Virus record (IMG/VR): IMGVR_UViG_3300009184_000072
Location: 1-46,648 of that record
Length of the DNA: 46,648 nucleotides
DNA from: a virus
Reading direction: 5' to 3' (one strand)
The notes beneath the pieces were generated by a model, which saw only the letters and a list, made by a program, of their open reading frames with translations, did not search any database and was not told the DNA's origin. Shown piece by piece: positions 1 to 6,927 of the stretch. The stretch's first letter is position 1; the number at the start of each line of letters is the position of its first letter. A program made the translations under genes and the position numbers.

Positions 1-50
1 GGGAAGGGGGGTATAAGGGGGGAAGGGGAGGGGAAGGGAAGGGGGGGGCA
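1..50. repeat. G-rich low-complexity tract at the left edge
   Basis: The plus strand here is almost only G with A and a single TATA. On the minus strand it continues the reading frame of the cut-off gene at 1-423 as a run of Pro, Leu, Ser and Phe codons, so it may be a real proline-rich linker. Low-complexity DNA at a contig end can also be an assembly or sequencing artefact, and the sequence alone cannot separate the two. Confidence 0.6.
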
Positions 51-423
51 AGGTTACCCCACCATTACTTGCTAACTGCCCAATCGTTCCAATAACTGGT
101 GCTTCCCTCTTCATCCGTCTGCAATAGATAGCACCTCGCTTCGAGCGTGAAAATACACCAGCCTTTTCAAGTTCATCAAGCAAAGGTTTTATCTGATGAA
201 CTGGTGCGTTAACCAGCTCCGAGATTTCCCCTAGCTTCATTGGGAATCCCGCTCTGGTGCAAAGCACTCCATAGTTTCGCCACTTGCGCATACAGCCAAG
301 AAGCTCGAACCATAGACCTCTGGCACCGAGAGAAGTCGAACGAACGCCTTCGTCCTTCGACCAAGCTCTCCAGTCCCAATAGGCTATCGGATATTTTTCG
401 CTGTAGTTTGGCTCAATAGACAT
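1..423 (-). CDS. Replication initiator-like winged-helix protein (C-terminus cut off)
   Basis: The frame opens with ATG at 423 and stays open to the left edge (141 codons). It begins MSIEPNYSEKYPIAYWDW, and the first about 110 residues resemble the N-terminal domain of phage replisome organizers and O-like initiators: an aromatic start, ARGLWFELLGCM, a helix-turn-helix over residues about 60-90, and a beta hairpin ending in YCRRMKRE. The visible end turns proline-rich, a plausible linker to a missing C-terminal domain. It overlaps the stop of the exonuclease at 413 by 11 bases and is the last visible gene of the recombination operon. A general phage winged-helix regulator is the alternative; the start and the partial state are clear. 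Confidence 0.6.
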   Translation of the reverse strand, partial: MSIEPNYSEKYPIAYWDWRAWSKDEGVRSTSLGARGLWFELLGCMRKWRNYGVLCTRAGFPMKLGEISELVNAPVHQIKPLLDELEKAGVFSRSKRGAIYCRRMKREAPVIGTIGQLASNGGVTLPPPSLPLPFPPYTPLP

Positions 424-1177
424 GAGGCCAGTATTTATTTGACCACTGCCAATAGGAAACAATCCCAAGGAAAGCTGGCATCGCTTTTTCCAGATCAGCT
501 TCTTGCCACTTGTGAAAGCTCACTTGCAAGTCATCTGTTGAACTGAACATCAGATTTCCGCAGGAAACCTTCTCTCCAAGTGCAAGCCGATATGCGGAAA
601 GTTGCATGCAATGGCTATCCCAAGGCTTAATGGGCTTTCCCTTTGGATCGGAAGTTTTCAGATCCAACAAGCAACGCTCGCCCTTCTGAGTTCCGTCCTT
701 CAGAACGCAGAGCGTATCAAACCTACCAGCATATCCGTATTCTTTATTCAAAACTACAGTCTCAGACTTTTCGATTGAAAGAATATTCTCTGACTTCCAT
801 TGCGCCAGCATCTCGACACGCTTTTTGTCTAAGTCCGTCTGCTCTGCTAGCTTGATAGTATCAAGTGATTCCCATAAGTTGTGAATGTGAGTACCACGCT
901 CCATCGCCTCACGACTTTTTGCACTTGCGTCTTCATCCACTCGCTCAATAAACTTATCGTCTGGCTCTGAGCGAAGCCTCGGAAGAGTGAGCAGGCTCAA
1001 AGCAAACTGCTCCCGCTTCCAGTTATCTAGGCCATAGTTTCTGGTGGCTCCCATAATTGTAGTTACCGAAGGGAAAGCTCTGCATGGTCTTGCCATGCGA
1101 AGCCCCCCATCAACAGGCATTCCGTACTGATCGTAGAAATGCCCAAATCCCTGTTTCTGTGCTGGCACGATTGTCAT
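413..1177 (-). CDS. RecB-like PD-(D/E)XK exonuclease
   Basis: A 254-residue protein with the RecB/Cas4-type nuclease signature: GTHIHNLWE near residue 97, GRFD with Asp154, LLDLKTS with Asp172 and Lys174, then MQLSAYRL with Gln192 and Tyr196. Such exonucleases digest one strand of a duplex so that an annealing protein can pair the exposed DNA. The ERF-type annealing gene lies directly upstream, giving a Red-like recombination pair. ATG at 1177 is chosen because AAAGGAAAT sits at ribosome-binding distance. The frame runs open back to 1339 and could add up to 54 residues, but these overlap the annealing gene and look unlike a nuclease. Confidence 0.85.
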   Translation of the reverse strand: MTIVPAQKQGFGHFYDQYGMPVDGGLRMARPCRAFPSVTTIMGATRNYGLDNWKREQFALSLLTLPRLRSEPDDKFIERVDEDASAKSREAMERGTHIHNLWESLDTIKLAEQTDLDKKRVEMLAQWKSENILSIEKSETVVLNKEYGYAGRFDTLCVLKDGTQKGERCLLDLKTSDPKGKPIKPWDSHCMQLSAYRLALGEKVSCGNLMFSSTDDLQVSFHKWQEADLEKAMPAFLGIVSYWQWSNKYWPHVY

Positions 1178-1301
1178 ATTTATTTCCTTTGTTTTGTAAG
1201 AGATACTGGGAACGATAGGTAACCAGCCTATCTTTTCAGCCCTCGTCTTGGGTGAAAGGTCGAACCCACTATAAGGTCTGCCCAGTTTCTCAATTTTTGT
1301 T

Positions 1302-2024
1302 TTATCCGTTCTGTTCTGCCATCTGCTCATCCACTTCAAGTGCTGCTTGGTCTAAAGCAGATCGCAAGATTTCATCCTGTGGGGATGTCTTGCCCTTGAA
1401 GGGCTGGGGAGTCCACTCACGAATCCACCAAGACAAGCTACGAGGAGTCAGAGTGCCTAACGCCATGTCCTTGTTTTTTCCGAAGTGAATCTTTACAGAC
1501 TTCCACTCAATTGCTCCGTCTGATGTTGCCTTGACTGGCTCTTCCGAATTGCCCTGCGTGACAATCCGAGAGGCTGGTTCAATGTATTCAATCCCATTTC
1601 TTTTGGGTGCTGAATACACACTCCTGCCCATCGCTGATTCTCCGTCATCATCATCTTCCGAAACTACGCCCACAATAGCTGATAGGGCATAGCGTCTGGC
1701 ATAGGTGATGGCACTTCCCATTGCTTGCGGGTCAGCTTTCACCGCTGTTACTGGGTAGTAGCCACGAATCCATTGTCCCGAAGTGTGATGCAAGGTCGTA
1801 ACAAGAGCCGTTACGCCGTTCACTAGCGTTGTGCTTTGCGTTACTACCAAGTTGTTCTTTAAGAGTGCCGACTTGCAAGCCTCAACGATGCTAGGCAAAT
1901 CAGAATACTTGCTCTTGAAGAATGGATTCTCTGCGTCTTTTTTCGCTGTCTTGATTTCAGCAGATGCTTTCACAAGTGCCGAAACCAAGTCATTCGTCTG
2001 CTCTGATTGTAATTGGTTTTCCAT
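1302..2024 (-). CDS. ERF-family single-strand annealing protein
   Basis: A 240-residue protein with the ERF core. Helices near residues 10-50 (ENPFFKSKYSDLPSIVEACK) precede a beta region and the diagnostic block GSAITYARRYALSAIVGV followed by an acidic run at residues 103-128. ERF proteins form rings that anneal complementary single strands during phage recombination and end repair. The start at 2024 has a strong AGGAGGAA ribosome site. The gene lies between a small unknown gene and the exonuclease, probably under the promoter at 2487-2520. The C-terminal half (from about 150) is variable, as in the family. I am confident of the family. Confidence 0.9.
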   Translation of the reverse strand: MENQLQSEQTNDLVSALVKASAEIKTAKKDAENPFFKSKYSDLPSIVEACKSALLKNNLVVTQSTTLVNGVTALVTTLHHTSGQWIRGYYPVTAVKADPQAMGSAITYARRYALSAIVGVVSEDDDDGESAMGRSVYSAPKRNGIEYIEPASRIVTQGNSEEPVKATSDGAIEWKSVKIHFGKNKDMALGTLTPRSLSWWIREWTPQPFKGKTSPQDEILRSALDQAALEVDEQMAEQNG

Positions 2025-2035
2025 TGTTCCTCCTA

Positions 2036-2353
2036 TTAAAAGGAAAATTCAGCCTGTGGCACTTCTACCCTCTTGGGAGCGTGTGATGGCTTGGTTTCCT
2101 CTTGCCTCCAAAAGAAAGAAATAAGCTGATAAGGCTTTGTTCCCCTCTTAGAGACAAACTTTTTCTGTACTAACAATACTCCCTCATCTGGTGTGAAGGT
2201 TTGCACCCCAAGATTATTGACTGATATTTTCAAGTCTTTATCTTGTTGTCTTGCCTTCTCAACCACATGGGAACGCACATCGGCAATTGTTCCCTTGAAC
2301 AGCCGTGAGCATTTCACAAGTATGCTTTTTTTAGACTGATTTTTTAATGTCAT
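2036..2353 (-). CDS. Hypothetical early protein, 105 aa
   Basis: I do not recognise this protein. It is basic, with an N-terminal SKKSILVKCSRLFKG, a central beta-rich stretch (LKISVNNLGVQTFTPDEGVLLVQKKFVS) and a tail ending AEFSF. An acidic-aromatic tail of this kind can be a protein-docking peptide, as in single-strand-binding proteins, but nothing else supports that role. Its start overlaps the 51-residue gene upstream by 23 bases, and it lies just ahead of the ERF gene, so a DNA-metabolism role is possible but unproven. Confidence 0.65.
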   Translation of the reverse strand: MTLKNQSKKSILVKCSRLFKGTIADVRSHVVEKARQQDKDLKISVNNLGVQTFTPDEGVLLVQKKFVSKRGTKPYQLISFFWRQEETKPSHAPKRVEVPQAEFSF

Positions 2354-2486
2354 TTCTTTTGTAAAACCTATCCCAGCGAAGCTGTGCGTTCCTTCGGTTG
2401 GCTAGCGTTTTCCTGTCGGACTTCGCTTTGCCTCCCCTCGAACCAATGCTCGCCAAGTAGGTCTTTATATCCGTGTTTAATTTCAT
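2331..2486 (-). CDS. Small basic protein, 51 aa
   Basis: ATG at 2486 to TAA at 2331. The product begins MKLNTDIKTYLASIGSRGGK and continues with a very basic helix (Lys/Arg-rich, ending RRNAQLRW and then DRFYKRND). Short proteins with a GxRGGKAKS-type turn and an Arg/Lys helix are common in phages and often bind nucleic acid; that is analogy only. The start codon lies 6 bases after a -10-like CATAAC, so the mRNA may be leaderless. It is the first gene of the ERF/exonuclease operon. Confidence 0.65.
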   Translation of the reverse strand: MKLNTDIKTYLASIGSRGGKAKSDRKTLANRRNAQLRWDRFYKRNDIKKSV

Positions 2487-2520
2487 TGTTTGGTTATGCC
2501 GTTCCGCTTGGGAATGGCAA
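2487..2520 (-). promoter_or_regulatory. Family-1 promoter ahead of the recombination operon
   Basis: On the minus strand: TTGCCA (2515-2520), 16-base spacer, CATAAC (2493-2498), 6 bases, then ATG at 2486. It shares TCTTGCCA and GCATA with three other sites (4348, 5475, 32177). The others have a 17-base spacer and a CCAA/TTGG inverted repeat; here the repeat is degenerate. The spacing fits a sigma70 promoter whose transcript begins at or just before the start codon. Confidence 0.6.
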
Positions 2521-2530
2521 GATAATTGAT

Positions 2531-2555
2531 GGGAGGAGGATTAGAACCTCCTCCC
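2531..2555 (-). terminator. Perfect 9-bp hairpin after the DUF932 gene
   Basis: The minus-strand RNA forms GGGAGGAGG / CCTCCTCCC with a 7-base loop, just after the stop of the gene at 2563 and just before the promoter at 2487-2520. There is no clear U-run, so it may be a weak terminator or a 3-prime stabilising hairpin that separates two transcription units. Confidence 0.5.
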
Positions 2556-2562
2556 GATCAAG

Positions 2563-3558
2563 TTAGTTGATGAGTGCCACCTCCTCTCCAACTTTAATTC
2601 CAGCGAGCCTCGCACCGAGGACGAAAGCCCTCTGCTTGACGCTCGAACCCTGTCCGAACCAGATGCTTCCGATTCGGTTATCTTCACCGCCACGCACTTT
2701 CCGCTTGTGGTCGATGAACTCTGTGATGGCGTTGTATGCACCCCAAGCCGTTCCCCGAACTCCTCTGATGTCCGAGCCACGGCCAGTCTCCATCAACTCT
2801 GCCACGCTATCCACCATCGTATCCAAGCGAGCAGTAGTTTCTTTGCTTTCATTGAAGCTAGGTTGTAGCGACTTGCGGATATACAGAACTGCGTCACTCG
2901 ACTTCAATTGCTTCTGAGCCATCTTCATAAAGATGGGCTTGGTTTCATCAATCATCGCACCCGCCACACGCAGAATATCGCCAGCAGAACGAATCTTGCC
3001 AGCCACATCCCCAGTATGACGAATCTTGATCTCGTCCTCGCCTTTGGATAGTGCAACTCGTAGCGTGTTTTGGCACACCACCCGAATGGGGGTGAACTTC
3101 GCACGAACACACGAACTGCCATCGTGAGAGTGAGAGAGAAGCAAGTAGGGCTGAATGGCATCATCGGGGAGAACTGCAAAATCAGAGTTCTCCACTTTTG
3201 CCAACATCCAGACTCGTTCTCCCTTTCCGAGTGCCCCAACCGTCTCGAAGATAGCTTTACGCTCCGAGATAGCAGAGTCAAAGAAGCCAAACGCTTCCTT
3301 GTTTTGGAGGGGAACATATGAAGTCCCGACAACTCCAAGCACCTTGTTGTTGTCCGTGCGAACTACTGCACGATTATCTTCGCACTCGATTTGATTCCCT
3401 TCTGTATCTACTGCTCGAACATCTTGAAGCTGAACCTCCCAGCTCAAGCCTCCTTTTTCGAGTGCTTCTTCTGATGTCATTCGCTTCTGCAAGCGAGTAC
3501 CGAACCCATGCCAAGGAACTGCCCCAGCATAGGCCATGCTATTTACATTAGCTGGCAT
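2563..3558 (-). CDS. DUF932 phage/plasmid-like protein
   Basis: A 331-residue protein matching DUF932 (phage/plasmid-like protein). The N-terminus MAYAGAVPWHGFGTRL is typical, followed by SYVPLQNKEAFGFFDS near residue 85 and RVWMLAKV near 125; VVCQNTLRVAL near 165 is another family hallmark. Biochemical function is not established. Family members are usually early, highly expressed genes near recombination or replication genes, as here. It is the last and longest gene of a run of small early genes that starts at 4347, and its start overlaps the gene upstream by 11 bases. Confidence 0.85.
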   Translation of the reverse strand: MPANVNSMAYAGAVPWHGFGTRLQKRMTSEEALEKGGLSWEVQLQDVRAVDTEGNQIECEDNRAVVRTDNNKVLGVVGTSYVPLQNKEAFGFFDSAISERKAIFETVGALGKGERVWMLAKVENSDFAVLPDDAIQPYLLLSHSHDGSSCVRAKFTPIRVVCQNTLRVALSKGEDEIKIRHTGDVAGKIRSAGDILRVAGAMIDETKPIFMKMAQKQLKSSDAVLYIRKSLQPSFNESKETTARLDTMVDSVAELMETGRGSDIRGVRGTAWGAYNAITEFIDHKRKVRGGEDNRIGSIWFGQGSSVKQRAFVLGARLAGIKVGEEVALIN

Positions 3559-3763
3559 TGTTGTTCACCTCTTTCTGTTTTGGGCAGAAGGTTTGTTCGA
3601 GCTTGCTGATGGCAAGCACGACCCTTCTGCGAAGTCCTCTTCCTTTTTGTTTCTCCAACAGATCGTAAAAACCAATCGCATCTCGAATATCGAACTCAAA
3701 CTGCTGGTATGCCGTCAGAGTTGCGTATCCGACTTCCGATGGCACTTCAAACTGCATTTTCAT
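3548..3763 (-). CDS. Hypothetical early protein, 71 aa
   Basis: Not recognised. A small, mainly helical protein (EFDIRDAIGFYDLLEKQKGR followed by an Arg-rich turn). AAAGGAG lies six bases before the ATG at 3763, a better spacing than for the in-frame ATG at 3769, which touches the ribosome site. It overlaps both neighbours, so it is translated as part of the early operon. Confidence 0.6.
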   Translation of the reverse strand: MKMQFEVPSEVGYATLTAYQQFEFDIRDAIGFYDLLEKQKGRGLRRRVVLAISKLEQTFCPKQKEVNNNAS

Positions 3764-3950
3764 TGGCATCTCCTTTAATTCCCAGCACTTGCCTCAGCAC
3801 CGAGCAGATTGCGCTTGCATAGGCTATGTCATTTTGTGAGATAGCACCTTCAATACGGATGATCTGATTGCGTAGCCAAGCGTTTTCTTTTCGTAGCTGT
3901 GCCAGCTCGTCTTGTAGTTGCACCTCACACATTTCTTCGAGTAGTCTCAT
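3747..3950 (-). CDS. Hypothetical coiled-coil protein, 67 aa
   Basis: Not recognised. Residues 5-40 form a leucine/glutamate-rich helix (LQDELAQLRKENAWLRNQI) that should be a short coiled coil. The start overlaps the stop of the upstream gene as ATGA (3947-3950), so translation is coupled. The ALLXX-type helix and size resemble other early phage proteins of unknown role. Confidence 0.6.
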   Translation of the reverse strand: MRLLEEMCEVQLQDELAQLRKENAWLRNQIIRIEGAISQNDIAYASAICSVLRQVLGIKGDANENAV

Positions 3951-4153
3951 TTTGCTCCTCCGTCCTTCACTTCATTCAAGGATGAAGCCTCGTCCTTGAT
4001 TTCCGTGCAGGAGTCGTCTTGCCATCCTGCCTCATCCTCAACTTTCCAGAGGTCTTGCATACACGCTTTGTTCAAAGCCTCTTGCTCGTCCTTCGCTGTT
4101 ACCTCGCATATGTACTTACGAATTGCCGATGCTTTTAATATGTATCTTGGCAT
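3947..4153 (-). CDS. Hypothetical early protein, 68 aa
   Basis: Not recognised. The N-terminal half (YILKASAIRKYICEVTAKDE) looks like a small alpha/beta fold with a helix EQEALNKAC, and the C-terminal half is acidic. AAGGAG stands five bases before ATG 4153. Its stop is coupled to the next gene by ATGA. Confidence 0.65.
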   Translation of the reverse strand: MPRYILKASAIRKYICEVTAKDEQEALNKACMQDLWKVEDEAGWQDDSCTEIKDEASSLNEVKDGGAK

Positions 4154-4164
4154 ATTTTCTCCTT

Positions 4165-4347
4165 TTAGGTTATTTGTTCTTCTAGCTTCCTGTTTATTTC
4201 TCCGAGTAAATCCAAGAAGGCAAAGATCACCGAGTGAAACTTGCTTGTCTGATCGTTGAGCGTTTCGTAATACTCCATCGCAGAAAACCTTACTGCCTTG
4301 GAGGCGAATAAGATTCCTTCGAGAAGTTTTCGTTCTTCCTTTGTCAC
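4165..4347 (-). CDS. Hypothetical early protein, 60 aa (GTG start)
   Basis: Not recognised; helical, starting (M)TKEERKLLEGILFASKAV. I chose GTG at 4347 because a promoter-like element ends seven bases before it, the same geometry as three other genes in this window. The frame is open back to 4422, but that extension overlaps the end of the upstream gene by 66 bases. An AAGGAG lies 13 bases before the GTG, rather far for a ribosome site. Confidence 0.5.
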   Translation of the reverse strand: MTKEERKLLEGILFASKAVRFSAMEYYETLNDQTSKFHSVIFAFLDLLGEINRKLEEQIT

Positions 4348-4383
4348 GGCTTTACTTATGCTCCTTCCAAAGCGGTTTGGCAA
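4348..4383 (-). promoter_or_regulatory. Family-1 promoter of the DUF932 operon
   Basis: Minus strand: TTGCCA (4378-4383), 17-base spacer, CATAAG (4355-4360), 7 bases, GTG at 4347. The spacer holds CCAAA-N4-TTTGG (read across the -35 edge), an operator-like inverted repeat. It sits inside the 3-prime end of the upstream gene, so it would be an internal promoter. Confidence 0.6.
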
Positions 4384-4640
4384 GACTTTTCTAGTATTTC
4401 TTTTTGTGTCAGTCCGATACATTGCCTTGTGTGATATGAGCCAAGATCATATCCAGCCCAATATGCCAGCGGATCAGACTTGAAGATTTCTTCCTCTGCC
4501 TTGCTAAACGGAAAGTCGATAGTCCAATATCTCCTTCCTATATAGTACCCAAAGGCAAAGGCAGTTCTCTCGACCTCGGAGGTTCGCAGGCGGTTCGCCC
4601 CTTCTCCGACTGGTGCTGGTTTGTAGGGGTGTTCTCTCAC
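4356..4640 (-). CDS. Hypothetical early protein, 94 aa (GTG start)
   Basis: Not recognised. GTG at 4640 overlaps the upstream stop as GTGA. The centre is aromatic and glycine-rich (AFAFGYYIGRRYWTIDFPF, then DPLAYWAGYDLGSY), which suggests a compact globular protein; no catalytic motif is seen. Its last codons contain a promoter-like element for the next gene. Confidence 0.6.
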   Translation of the reverse strand: MREHPYKPAPVGEGANRLRTSEVERTAFAFGYYIGRRYWTIDFPFSKAEEEIFKSDPLAYWAGYDLGSYHTRQCIGLTQKEILEKSCQTALEGA

Positions 4641-4837
4641 TTTGCCCTTAGCCCCACCTCGCCTTGCAGGGACTTAATCTGCTCACGAATCGTAGCATTT
4701 TCAGTTCGCATAGCCTCCAGCTTTGCCATTATGTATCCGTGGGCTTTTGCTGTTTCGACCATCTGGTTAAATACCGAGTCGAACAAGGCTCTGGTTGATG
4801 GGCTTGCCTCAAGATGTTTTTTGATTTTCTTCTTCAT
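4637..4837 (-). CDS. Hypothetical coiled-coil protein, 66 aa
   Basis: Not recognised. ATG at 4837 overlaps the upstream stop as ATGA, which decides the start over the in-frame ATGs at 4846 and 4882. The N-terminus is Lys-rich (MKKKIKKHLE) and residues about 35-60 form a heptad-like helix (MAKLEAMRTENATIREQIKS). Probably an oligomerising early protein. Confidence 0.55.
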   Translation of the reverse strand: MKKKIKKHLEASPSTRALFDSVFNQMVETAKAHGYIMAKLEAMRTENATIREQIKSLQGEVGLRAK

Positions 4838-5160
4838 ACATCCCATGCTTGATGTTGAGCGTTTTCCTTGGTTGCCTCCCACATCGCTTCCTTGGCTTTT
4901 TCAAATAGCTCTCCTATCCGTGGAAGCTCGTTACCGCCATCGTCTGCAAGTATAACTTCCTCGTAGGTGGCTTCCTTGAATTCCGATACATACTCATAGG
5001 AGTTGTCTGACTCTTTCGCTCCTTGGTACTCATACGAGCCTATCCCGCAACTTTCTTTCCTACATTGGTGGTACACAATACCGCTAACCCAATACTTTCT
5101 TCCCTCAAACTGGAAGTCCACAGACTCCGCATCAGTCCATATTTCAGTTGCATTTGCCAT
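4834..5160 (-). CDS. Hypothetical early protein, 107 aa
   Basis: Not recognised. It starts MANATEIWTDAESVDFQFEG with AAAGGAAA about nine bases upstream; a longer frame to 5241 lacks a ribosome site. The protein is beta-rich and acidic, with two close cysteines (YHQCRKESCGIGS) that could be a metal or redox site, and a C-terminal amphipathic helix (LFEKAKEAMWEATKENAQ). Confidence 0.6.
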   Translation of the reverse strand: MANATEIWTDAESVDFQFEGRKYWVSGIVYHQCRKESCGIGSYEYQGAKESDNSYEYVSEFKEATYEEVILADDGGNELPRIGELFEKAKEAMWEATKENAQHQAWDV

Positions 5161-5192
5161 TGTTTTGTTTCCTTTCTTGGTTGGGGTTAGAG

Positions 5193-5474
5193 CTAGACCA
5201 TCCCGCTGAATACCGAAGCATTCATAATTTTGCTGTACCAAGCAGGATTTGCTTCCTTAAGAATCTCAAGCGGAGTTTTGCCAGCATCGTGAGCTTTGAA
5301 GTATTCCGCTGGAGTGTGGTTGGCGATTAGCTCATTACGGAATTTAGCCATTGTAATAGGCAAAGAGCGATATTTGAAGCGAGCCACAAACTTGCGACTC
5401 TCTCCGAACAGCAAGTACATTCCGTCTTTGATTAAGTTTTCTTTGGTGAACTTGGTTTCGTTGGTTTTTATCAT
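5193..5474 (-). CDS. Hypothetical early protein, 93 aa
   Basis: Not recognised. It begins MIKTNETKFTKENLIKDGMY and holds a beta strand pair (YLLFGESRKFVARFKYR) followed by helices (AEYFKAHDAGKTPLEILKEA). ATG 5474 is chosen because the family-1 promoter element ends six bases before it; there is no Shine-Dalgarno at normal spacing. It is the first gene of the small-gene operon. Confidence 0.6.
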   Translation of the reverse strand: MIKTNETKFTKENLIKDGMYLLFGESRKFVARFKYRSLPITMAKFRNELIANHTPAEYFKAHDAGKTPLEILKEANPAWYSKIMNASVFSGMV

Positions 5475-5509
5475 GAGGTGATTATGCCTCATTCCAAGCG
5501 GTTTGGCAA
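5475..5509 (-). promoter_or_regulatory. Family-1 promoter of the small-gene operon
   Basis: Minus strand: TTGCCA (5504-5509), 17-base spacer, CATAAT (5481-5486), 6 bases, ATG at 5474. The spacer holds a CCAA/TTGG inverted repeat and an AT-rich stretch lies upstream of the -35 box. This is the best sigma70 match of the four sites, and it lies in the divergent interval between this gene and the plus-strand nuclease at 5570. Confidence 0.65.
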
Positions 5510-5569
5510 GATTTATTTTAATCTTTTTTTAGTGACTTTTAAGCCCTACAAGGTAAGTGACTTAAGACT

Positions 5570-5917
5570 GTGGCATCTAACCTCGAGCAGAAGTTCAAGC
5601 TACTTTGGAGAGCCTGCAACGGACCGACATTGGAAGAAGAATATCATTTCTGCCCCCTGCGAAAGTGGCGAGCAGACTTCTTCCATCGCCCGACAAACAC
5701 TCTTATCGAAGTTGAGGGGGGAATGTGGAGTGGGGGGAGGCATCAAAAAGGATTCGGATTTTCCGCTGATGCCGTGAAATATAATGTAGCTTCGTATATG
5801 GGCTTTCGGCTTTTTCGCCTGCCGTCAAGCTTGCTTACTTTGGAGTATGTTTCCGACTTGGCAAAGATTTGCTTGAAGCAGTCGCCTTCGGAGAACTTTT
5901 TGTTGCGGAAGCATTAG
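5570..5917 (+). CDS. PD-(D/E)XK-type endonuclease-like protein (only plus-strand gene)
   Basis: A 115-residue protein with the pattern of small phage Vsr/Mrr-like nucleases: RADFFHRP (Asp36), LIEVEGGMW (Glu47, Glu49), SGGRH (residues 54-58), then GFSADAVKYN and a final strand YMGFRLFRLP. Asp36 and Glu47-x-Glu49 would form the metal site, with Lys70 as possible catalytic lysine. Relatives are thought to act on branched or mismatched DNA; the exact substrate is unknown. The start is GTG at 5570 with AAGG about 14 bases upstream. The gene diverges from the small-gene operon and its 3-prime end overlaps the convergent gene at 5835-6194 by 83 bases. Confidence 0.75.
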   Translation: MASNLEQKFKLLWRACNGPTLEEEYHFCPLRKWRADFFHRPTNTLIEVEGGMWSGGRHQKGFGFSADAVKYNVASYMGFRLFRLPSSLLTLEYVSDLAKICLKQSPSENFLLRKH

Positions 5918-6194
5918 ACCCTTTCAACACCCGATAGTGATTGATCGGCATAACCCTTCTTCCGCTTATGTCTAGCACTCTAAACCTTTTCATTTCTAAA
6001 ATCCCTTTTCTGCACATATCTGCCATCATAAGGTGTCGGCCACCTCCCCTTGTGTGCATAAGCCCGAAGTTCTTCATCACTTGCTCAATTGTTTTCCATT
6101 CTGGGGAAACTTTATCCTCCAGAGTTTTAAGATAGCTTTGAAGTGTAGAAGCCCACTCTCCACGAATTGGCTTGTTCCACTTTCTGTCTTTCAT
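5835..6194 (-). CDS. Hypothetical protein, 119 aa
   Basis: Not firmly recognised. Residues about 25-90 (LEDKVSPEWKTIEQVMKNFG, then MADMCRKGILEMKRFRV) look like a winged-helix DNA-binding fold; the tail is rich in Ser, Lys and Ala. ATG 6194 overlaps the upstream stop as ATGA. The last 83 bases overlap the convergent plus-strand nuclease gene, so transcripts of the two would be antisense there. Confidence 0.6.
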   Translation of the reverse strand: MKDRKWNKPIRGEWASTLQSYLKTLEDKVSPEWKTIEQVMKNFGLMHTRGGGRHLMMADMCRKGILEMKRFRVLDISGRRVMPINHYRVLKGSNASATKSSPKATASSKSLPSRKHTPK

Positions 6195-6925
6195 ATTGCT
6201 TTAAAGTCTGTTGATACAATCCAGTCCCCGCTTACTTTTCTGGCTTGATGCACGATGTATCCTCCGTTGCTCAAGAGCAATCCATACACAAATCCGCTTT
6301 CCTGTGCAAGAGAAGAAATGGTGGCTCGGTTATACTCGTAGTCCAGACGGCATAAGCACCCAGCAATCCAGCCCTGCCGAGGGGTCAAGCCCTCAACCGT
6401 TGCCTGCTGAATCGTGTGACAATGACCCATGACAATATTCTCTCCGTAGCTCTGAAGCGACTTGCGAAGTGCCGTTGCACCATGAGCATAGCCGTGCAGA
6501 AAAAGAAGTCTGCCCTCACGATGTATGCCCTTTCTTTTGTCGTAGGGATACATTATCGTTCCCTGCTTTTTGCATAGTGCTTCGATCTCGGAAATTCCCT
6601 TCTGAGCTGCGTCCCGCTTGATGCCATCCTCCACATTATTATCTGCCAGATCCCACAGACGCTCACAATGATTCCCTCGCAAGTACACGCTTGGCTTCCA
6701 GTCTTGCAGGAACTCCATGCCCATCGCTACATCGTCTGCAATTCCCTCTGCCTTTTCCTCGTTGCCAGCCTTTTTGCGAAGCCCACGAAAGTCAAACAGA
6801 TCGCCCCCAAAAATTCTAACCTCTGGCTTAAATGCCTTGGTGAATTCGTGTAGCTTTTTAACAACAGACTGATCTGCCATATCGCCGTGAAGATCGAATG
6901 AAGCGATAAATTTTCGGTGCTTCAT
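6191..6925 (-). CDS. Calcineurin-like metallophosphoesterase
   Basis: A 244-residue protein with the full set of metallophosphoesterase motifs: FDLHGDMAD (Asp11, His13), FGGDLFDF (Asp42), LRGNHCERL (Asn85, His86), LFLHGY (His144) and MGHCH (His168, His170). These ligate two metal ions and hydrolyse phosphoesters. Phage members of this size include DNA-associated exonuclease-like and nucleotide-phosphatase-like enzymes; the substrate here cannot be told. It lies between a possible DNA-binding protein and a helical protein near the lysis genes. Confidence 0.88.
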   Translation of the reverse strand: MKHRKFIASFDLHGDMADQSVVKKLHEFTKAFKPEVRIFGGDLFDFRGLRKKAGNEEKAEGIADDVAMGMEFLQDWKPSVYLRGNHCERLWDLADNNVEDGIKRDAAQKGISEIEALCKKQGTIMYPYDKRKGIHREGRLLFLHGYAHGATALRKSLQSYGENIVMGHCHTIQQATVEGLTPRQGWIAGCLCRLDYEYNRATISSLAQESGFVYGLLLSNGGYIVHQARKVSGDWIVSTDFKAI

Positions 6926-6927
6926 TT

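Noticed and set aside
1178-1339. N-terminal extension of the exonuclease to 1330 or 1339
   Set aside because: It overlaps the ERF gene, has no ribosome site, and the added residues do not resemble a nuclease; ATG 1177 has AAAGGAAAT.
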